Below, piece after piece: positions 59,048-64,000 of a DNA stretch of 64,000 bases. Each line of letters opens with the position of its first letter. The stretch's first letter is position 1. Where the stretch lies: assembly GCA_964645005.1 (NCBI GenBank), contig CAZXYS010000015.1, forward strand, positions 26,198-90,197. The letters are read 5' to 3'. Below the pieces are notes generated by a model. The model was not told the origin of the DNA, did no database searches, and was given only the letters and a program-made list of their open reading frames with translations. This DNA comes from CAZXYS01 sp964645005 (GTDB lineage Bacteria; Bacteroidota; Ignavibacteria; Kapaibacteriales; UBA2268). The position numbers and the translations under genes were made by a program.

Positions 59048-61795
59048 ATGCAACGATTAACCTCAATCTCAATAGCCTTACTTTTTGTGTTTGCCTTATT
59101 GAACTCATCTGTGCTGGCACAGATCAATTCAAACAGTAATAATTCAGATGTTAATACTTCTACTGAAACGCAGTCCAACAACAGAGAACTTCACCTGTAT
59201 GCTGCAAAATTAGAGCCCATATCAGAGGGACCTCAAGAAGATGAAACGTCTGAAGGAAAAAGTATTATCGGCGACCCCTCAAAAATACGTATAATTAATC
59301 TGGGTCCAACTATCAATCACGAAGGTTTTGACTATGCTCCCACTGTCAGTGCTGACGGACGCACATTGTATTATGTCTCAAACAGTCCCGGCAGTAAGCT
59401 TGAAGCAAAAGGGGGCAAAAACGATTATTCACATGATTTCTGGGCTGCCAAAAAGGAGAACAGGTTAGATACTGTATTTCGCCAGCCATATAATATTGAC
59501 ACAACAACCCATCTGGGTGAACTTGGTGTAAATACAAAATACAATGAAGGTGCTGCATCAATTGCAGCGGACAAGCAAAGTCTTTATTTCACTGCTTGTA
59601 ATAAACCTGACGGACTGGGGGACTGCGACATTTACAAATCTACAATTCAAGGGGACCAATGGGGCAGACCCCGGAACCTTGGCAGGAATGTCAACTCGAA
59701 ACATTTCGATTCCCAGCCGTCGATCGCCCCTGACCAGAGCAGGATCTATTTTGTCTCCACACGTGAAGGTCCGAATAGTGACGGAGATCCATCAGCCGAA
59801 AATATGGATATCTGGTATTCAGACTGGGATCCGGAACTTGAAGAATGGCAGCCGGCAAAAAATTTAGAGGAGATAAACACTCCCGGAGAAGATGTATCAC
59901 CCTTCATAGCTGCTGATGGTGTCACTTTGTTCTTTGCTTCAACCGGATATGAGCCTAATTATGGTGAAACTGACTTTTACGTAACCCGTTATAATTACGA
60001 AACAGAAAGTTGGTCTGAACCTGAAAATCTGGGTGAGCCAATAAATACTGATGGCAGAGAACAATTCATTACACTGCCCGCCTCAGGTGATATTCTTTAT
60101 TTTTCATCAACGAGGAAAGACTTGTCGGGATACCAAGGCAGTCTCGACGTTTTCATGGCATTTGTGCCGACATTTTTCAGGACGATACTTGTTAAAGGAT
60201 CAGTTTTTGACGAATGCAGCGATGAGTTTATACCAGCTAATATAACAATTCGAAATCCAATAACCGGTCAGGTATACACCGACAGCCTGACTAAAAGTCA
60301 TCAGGAATTTGAGATCGTTATTGCAAACAAGGATTTTGGAGATCCCAGGGATTCAATTCAATCTCTTACACTGGAGATAACAGCCGAAAATCCCAACTAC
60401 GGTAAAACTATGAAAGCACAGAGAGTTGAGAGACCGTCAAAAACCACTGATGCTGACAAGGCTGATGAACCTTTCGAGGAAATATACGTAAAATTAACAA
60501 TGGGGCAGAGACCCATTTTAGCAACTGAAATTGATGAAGCAAGATATATATCAAAGGCGAAACAATATCAACCTGAACTTGCTTCTTTCCGTGGATTAGT
60601 CATGGAAGAGTACCTTACGTGGGACCTTTATCCGCTGCTGAATTATGTATTCTTTGATCAAGGATCAGCAGAAATTCCTGACAGGTATATCTTGTTTAAT
60701 AGTCCGGAGCAGACATCATACTTTACGGATACGACCATAGCCGGTGGAACTCTTGATAAATACTACCACCTGCTGAACATTGTCGGATTCCGTATGAAAG
60801 AATATCCCGATTCAAAAATTGAGATAGTCGGTTGTACAGACGGCACCACAGAACCGGAAAAGAAACAGGGATTATCAAAAGAAAGAGCCGATAATGTCTT
60901 TAGCTATCTTAAAAACGTCTGGCAAATCGACGAAAGCAGAATGAAACTGACTTATAGAAATAAACCTGACGTTGTATCGAATCTTAAGGATTCGCTTGGG
61001 ATAAGAGAGAACAGACGTGTGGAAATACACAGTAAAAACTGGCAGATTATGAAACCGGTATTTGAGACCGATCCTAAGACATTCCCGCAGCCTGAAAAAA
61101 TGAATTTCGTAATGAAGAACGGAATTGAAGATGATCTTGTAACCGATCGTAGAATTGAGATCAAAAAAGATGCTCAGATGTGGCGTGTTCTCAACGATGT
61201 GGGGTTGACCGATGCCAAAAAGACATGGGACTGGACAAGTAAGAATGGGCAATATCCCAAAAATGAGGATCCATACATTTCTCAATTAGTTATTACTACG
61301 ACTTCGGGAGCCGAGTGTAAATCGGATCCGATAGAAACCCCGGTAATGCAGGTTACAACTAAAGAAAAGAAGGTCTCGACACTTAAAGACAGCACGCGGG
61401 AAACATACAGTCTTATTCTCTTCCCGTTCGACCGTGCCGATGTAGGCTGGAGAAACGACAGGATCATGAACCGCTATGTCTATGAAAGAATCCTGCCCGA
61501 ATCCGAAGTCGAAGTTATTGGACATACTGACATTGTAGGACTTTATGAACATAACCAAAAACTTTCTGTCAGAAGAGCCAAAGCTGTCGAACGCGGCATA
61601 ATGAAGAAAACAAATGGTAAGTTTTCTGAATTAGACATGAAGGGCGTCGGCGAGGACGAATCGCTTTATGATAATTCACTCCCTGAAGGTCGTTTTTATA
61701 ACAGAACCGTACAGGTTAAGATAAATACGCCTGTAGAGGCATGGGAAGAAGTGGAAAATAACAAACGCGCAGAAAAACAGGAAGAACAACCGTAA
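59048..61795 (+). CDS. PorE-like envelope protein: PD40 propeller, carboxypeptidase-regulatory-like fold, two OmpA domains
   Basis: 915 residues with a signal peptide (Val-Leu-Ala-Gln at 22-25). PD40/WD40-like blades lie at about 80-375 (APTVSADGRTLYYVS, QPSIAPDQSRIYFVS, SPFIAADGVTLFFAS). A beta-sandwich resembling the carboxypeptidase regulatory domain begins at about 377 (ILVKGSVFDECSDEFIPANI). OmpA-like domains lie at about 532-662 (VFFDQGSAEIPDRY, IEIVGCTDGTTEPEKKQGLS) and 787-896 (ILFPFDRADVGW, VEVIGHTDIVGLYEHN). The order matches the T9SS component PorE except for the missing N-terminal TPR and the extra OmpA domain. It likely binds peptidoglycan in the periplasm. Confidence 0.8.
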   Translation: MQRLTSISIALLFVFALLNSSVLAQINSNSNNSDVNTSTETQSNNRELHLYAAKLEPISEGPQEDETSEGKSIIGDPSKIRIINLGPTINHEGFDYAPTVSADGRTLYYVSNSPGSKLEAKGGKNDYSHDFWAAKKENRLDTVFRQPYNIDTTTHLGELGVNTKYNEGAASIAADKQSLYFTACNKPDGLGDCDIYKSTIQGDQWGRPRNLGRNVNSKHFDSQPSIAPDQSRIYFVSTREGPNSDGDPSAENMDIWYSDWDPELEEWQPAKNLEEINTPGEDVSPFIAADGVTLFFASTGYEPNYGETDFYVTRYNYETESWSEPENLGEPINTDGREQFITLPASGDILYFSSTRKDLSGYQGSLDVFMAFVPTFFRTILVKGSVFDECSDEFIPANITIRNPITGQVYTDSLTKSHQEFEIVIANKDFGDPRDSIQSLTLEITAENPNYGKTMKAQRVERPSKTTDADKADEPFEEIYVKLTMGQRPILATEIDEARYISKAKQYQPELASFRGLVMEEYLTWDLYPLLNYVFFDQGSAEIPDRYILFNSPEQTSYFTDTTIAGGTLDKYYHLLNIVGFRMKEYPDSKIEIVGCTDGTTEPEKKQGLSKERADNVFSYLKNVWQIDESRMKLTYRNKPDVVSNLKDSLGIRENRRVEIHSKNWQIMKPVFETDPKTFPQPEKMNFVMKNGIEDDLVTDRRIEIKKDAQMWRVLNDVGLTDAKKTWDWTSKNGQYPKNEDPYISQLVITTTSGAECKSDPIETPVMQVTTKEKKVSTLKDSTRETYSLILFPFDRADVGWRNDRIMNRYVYERILPESEVEVIGHTDIVGLYEHNQKLSVRRAKAVERGIMKKTNGKFSELDMKGVGEDESLYDNSLPEGRFYNRTVQVKINTPVEAWEEVENNKRAEKQEEQP

Positions 61796-61818
61796 GATAA
61801 ACATATAATTGATTATTC

Positions 61819-61852
61819 AAGGAGTTGTACTAATTTACAACTCCTTTTTTTT
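61819..61852 (+). terminator. Intrinsic terminator after the PorE-like gene
   Basis: AAGGAGTTGTA (61819-61829) and TACAACTCCTT (61836-61846) form a perfect 11-bp stem followed by a T run to 61852. Confidence 0.92.
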
Positions 61853-61861
61853 GGTGGTTAG

Positions 61862-61893
61862 AAAAAAACCGGACGCCAAAAACGCCCGGTTTT
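61862..61893 (-). terminator. Intrinsic terminator after pepD
   Basis: AAAACCGGACG (61865-61875) and CGCCCGGTTTT (61883-61893) form a stem with one mismatch; read on the minus strand it ends in a run of seven T. It lies 26 bp past the pepD stop and back to back with the plus-strand terminator. Confidence 0.85.
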
Positions 61894-61918
61894 AAAAATT
61901 TCGGTAGAATATATTTAT

Positions 61919-63379
61919 TTATTTTGCCGGAATATTTTTCAAAACTCCGAGAAGTAAATTCCAGCAATTCTGAGTAGTGGATATTGAAATTCTCTCGTCA
62001 GGTGAGTGAACATCTTTAAGAGTCGGACCGAATGAAAGCATATCCATTCGTGAGTATTTTACACCGATGAGTCCGCATTCGAGTCCGGCATGGATAGCCT
62101 CAATTTTCGGTTCTTTATGGAATAGATCAACGAAAATATCTTTTGCGGTGTTAAGTATTTCCGAATCCATATTCGGCTCCCATGCAGGATATCCATCACC
62201 TTGGGAAACCTCGGCGCCGCCAAGTTTCATTGCTGCCTTGACCATATTTGCCATGTCAGCTTTTTCCGTTTCTATTGAACTGCGCTGGCTGGTAAGAATA
62301 TAAACATCGTTTTCACGGGTTTGTATAACAGCCAGATTCGTCGATGTCTGTACCAGTCCTTCGATATCAGGACTCATTCTGTAAACACCGTGCGGAGCAG
62401 CATATACTGAATCGAGCAGATTGTACTGCATTCCTTTTGTCATAACTCTTTCAGGCATATCAGTCGAATCAATAACAGCTTCGATGTTCTTTTCCTTTGA
62501 CTGGTATTCAACTTTGATCATTTCATCATAATTCTTGACGAAATCTTTGAAGTCCTTTTTGCTGTCTTTGGGAACAGTAACAACTGCGAAAGCTTCTCTT
62601 GGAATAGCGTTGTGAGCGTTGCCGCCATCGATGGAGGATACTTTAAGATCAAACTTGTCTTTAGCCGTCCAGAGCATTCTGTTGAGGAATTTGATGGCAT
62701 TAGCTCTGCCGTCATGGATTTCAATACCGGAGTGCCCGCCCATTAAGCCTTTGATACTTACTTTAAATGCCGTATAGTTATTAGGCGGGGTTTCTCCATC
62801 ATAATTGTAAGAAGCTGAAGTATTCTGTCCGCCTGCGCACCCGATTGTGAAGGCTCCGTCTTCTTCGGAGTCAAGATTGATAAGAATATCGCCCTGAAGA
62901 AGGTCGGGGCTTAGAGACATTGCTCCGGTCAAGCCTGTTTCTTCATCCAATGTGCAAAGCAATTCAATAGGAGGATGTGGTACATCATCGGAATCCAATA
63001 CAGCCATTCCCATAGCGACACCAACTCCATTGTCGGCGCCTAAAGTAGTTCCTTTGGCTTTTACCCAGTCATCTTCTACATATGGTTCGATAGGGTCGTT
63101 ATCGAAATCATGGTTCGAATTGGCATTTTTCTCACAAACCATGTCTATATGACCTTGAATTATAACCGGTTTGCGATTTTCCATACCTTTAGTTGCCGGT
63201 TTTCTAACTACAAAATTGCCGAGATCGTCTTCCTGCACTTCAAATCCTTTATCTTTAGCCCAACCTTTGATGTAGGCGGCTATTTTTTCTTCCTTTTTTG
63301 AAGGGCGCGGATACTTGCATATCTCGCCGAAGTAGTACCAGACTTTTTCCGGTTGTATTCCTTTAAATACATCAGCCAT
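61919..63379 (-). CDS. pepD: Aminoacyl-histidine dipeptidase PepD (M20C family)
   Basis: 486 residues, no signal peptide. The zinc-site residues lie in VIIQGHIDMVCEKN at about 74-87, TTLGADNGVGVAM at about 115-127 and LLCTLDEETGLTGAM at about 141-155; HAGLECGLIG near 440 holds the last ligand. It is a cytoplasmic di-zinc dipeptidase that cleaves dipeptides such as Xaa-His. Its ATG overlaps the stop of the PqqD-like gene by 8 bp, so the two are coupled. Confidence 0.93.
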   Translation of the reverse strand: MADVFKGIQPEKVWYYFGEICKYPRPSKKEEKIAAYIKGWAKDKGFEVQEDDLGNFVVRKPATKGMENRKPVIIQGHIDMVCEKNANSNHDFDNDPIEPYVEDDWVKAKGTTLGADNGVGVAMGMAVLDSDDVPHPPIELLCTLDEETGLTGAMSLSPDLLQGDILINLDSEEDGAFTIGCAGGQNTSASYNYDGETPPNNYTAFKVSIKGLMGGHSGIEIHDGRANAIKFLNRMLWTAKDKFDLKVSSIDGGNAHNAIPREAFAVVTVPKDSKKDFKDFVKNYDEMIKVEYQSKEKNIEAVIDSTDMPERVMTKGMQYNLLDSVYAAPHGVYRMSPDIEGLVQTSTNLAVIQTRENDVYILTSQRSSIETEKADMANMVKAAMKLGGAEVSQGDGYPAWEPNMDSEILNTAKDIFVDLFHKEPKIEAIHAGLECGLIGVKYSRMDMLSFGPTLKDVHSPDERISISTTQNCWNLLLGVLKNIPAK

Positions 63380-63755
63380 AGTTCTGTCCTTTCTTAAGTT
63401 CGTAAAATGTTATAAAATCATTTGAATATAAGTTACTTACAAATAATGATAATCTTTCATCCACCGGCTGTATTTCTTCGCCGAATTTCTCGTAAAGCAG
63501 ATTGGAAATCTCTCGTACTTTTTTCTTGCAATCCATAAGCCGCCAGACCGCCGTCCCAAATTCATCGAGATTTGCTTTAATATATTTGTTAGGAAGCCTT
63601 GGCTGCAAATATTTACCGAGGAATTTATCGGTAAAACGGGGTACAAGAACGTTGATAAGACCTTCTTCAGTTTCTTCGTGCTTATACAATGGACATGGGG
63701 TCATCTCCATTAAATTGAGTGTAGTCTTGTTATTTTTACGTCCAAAAAGTCCCAT
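63372..63755 (-). CDS. PqqD-like protein (RiPP recognition element fold)
   Basis: 127 residues. The PqqD core is visible in ANLDEFGTAVWRLMDCKKKVREISNLLYEKFGE, here at about 63-95, after a longer N-terminal part with CPLYKHEETEEGLINVLVPR. PqqD-type domains bind leader peptides of ribosomally made peptides, but no radical-SAM enzyme or precursor gene is nearby. Overlap with pepD suggests co-expression; the role is unknown. Confidence 0.75.
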   Translation of the reverse strand: MGLFGRKNNKTTLNLMEMTPCPLYKHEETEEGLINVLVPRFTDKFLGKYLQPRLPNKYIKANLDEFGTAVWRLMDCKKKVREISNLLYEKFGEEIQPVDERLSLFVSNLYSNDFITFYELKKGQNYG

Positions 63756-64000
63756 AATTAGCTTAATTATTTATATTTGCATTGAACCGAACTACAAATT
63801 TAAGAAAATTTATCAATTATTATAAATCCTGCAAAATTAAATTTATTATAGTATTTTTAATGATGCATGAATTGTTTATATAGTTACTCCTCCACAAGAT
63901 AATACTATTATCCCATATTGATGATGTCAATCACTAAAATTTTACATCCGGGATATATTTCGTTCTTTTAGATTTGCACGGAGCGGAATCGAAGGATAGT
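63756..64000. other. Intergenic region at the window end with a degenerate repeat
   Basis: 245 bp, AT-rich, the leader of the PqqD-like gene (TAATTTTG and TAAATTTG occur on the minus strand but without a partner box). At 63975-63997 TGCACGGAGCGGAATCGAAG, continuing GAT, is a degenerate SHPERSEGS-type repeat. No gene seen. Confidence 0.45.

Noticed and set aside
1..64000. tRNA, rRNA, CRISPR arrays, insertion sequences, prophage genes
   Set aside because: No T-loop-like motifs, regularly spaced repeats, transposase or phage proteins were found on reading the intergenic regions and the encoded proteins.

Overview
The window looks like chromosomal DNA of a free-living Gram-negative bacterium of the Bacteroidota/Chlorobiota (FCB) side of the tree, possibly an Ignavibacteria- or Kapabacteria-like lineage. 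The grounds are: two exported proteins with type IX secretion (T9SS) C-terminal sorting domains; a Ton operon of Bacteroidota layout (exbB-exbD-exbD-tonB-PstS-like-TPR); PD40-propeller/OmpA envelope proteins; DUF5916 and Omp85-type barrels; and at least two promoters with a -7 element of the TAnnTTTG type. Base composition is moderately AT-rich and intergenic DNA is strongly AT-rich. No tRNA, rRNA, CRISPR, insertion sequence or phage gene was seen. The exact taxon is an inference.

Layout. (1) 1-8870, plus strand: a carotenoid cluster (lycopene cyclase domain, exported TPR protein, crtD-like and crtI desaturases, crtE, crtB, acyltransferase, glycosyltransferase, cruF-type hydratase), which predicts a monocyclic, hydroxylated, 3,4-desaturated carotenoid carrying a fatty-acylated sugar. 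(2) 8871-17701: envelope genes, namely a DUF5916 barrel protein, an ECF sigma factor with an unusual anti-sigma/beta-barrel fusion and a lipoprotein, and a 1046-residue protease-like/beta-propeller/Omp85 fusion. (3) 18049-26677, minus strand: a housekeeping run, yceD-rpmF-plsX-fabH-fabD-fabG-acpP-fabF-rnc-gcvPB. (4) 26874-34093, minus strand: Ton energy-transduction operon with PstS-like and TPR partners, a STAS protein and prmC. (5) 34282-41375: a T9SS cargo protein, a methyltransferase, then umuC and recQ, flanked by palindromic repeats.

(6) 41990-48164, minus strand: a sulfur-redox operon, first gene a MerR regulator with a Cys-rich C-terminal domain, then a Tat-exported molybdopterin oxidoreductase, a four-cluster ferredoxin subunit, an NrfD/PsrC membrane subunit, a split YeeE/YedE sulfur transporter and a rhodanese ending in Ser-Gly-Gly-Cys. 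The region upstream holds seven TTGATA/TATCAA hexamers in about 230 bp, a candidate operator array. This is the best candidate for an undescribed system in the window. (7) 48540-64000: DUF1848, YjbQ, QueC, a stand-alone rpsD, two small outer-membrane barrels, a Tat lipoprotein of the C45/AAT type, a T9SS-tagged transglutaminase-like protein, rsmB, a PorE-like PD40-OmpA protein, pepD and a PqqD-like protein.

Small palindromic repeats (the families whose translations read HVIARSAATKQS / SHPERSEGS, and a CCCGAGCG...GCGTGGCG family) sit in most of the longer intergenic gaps. One copy has become part of the cruF reading frame.
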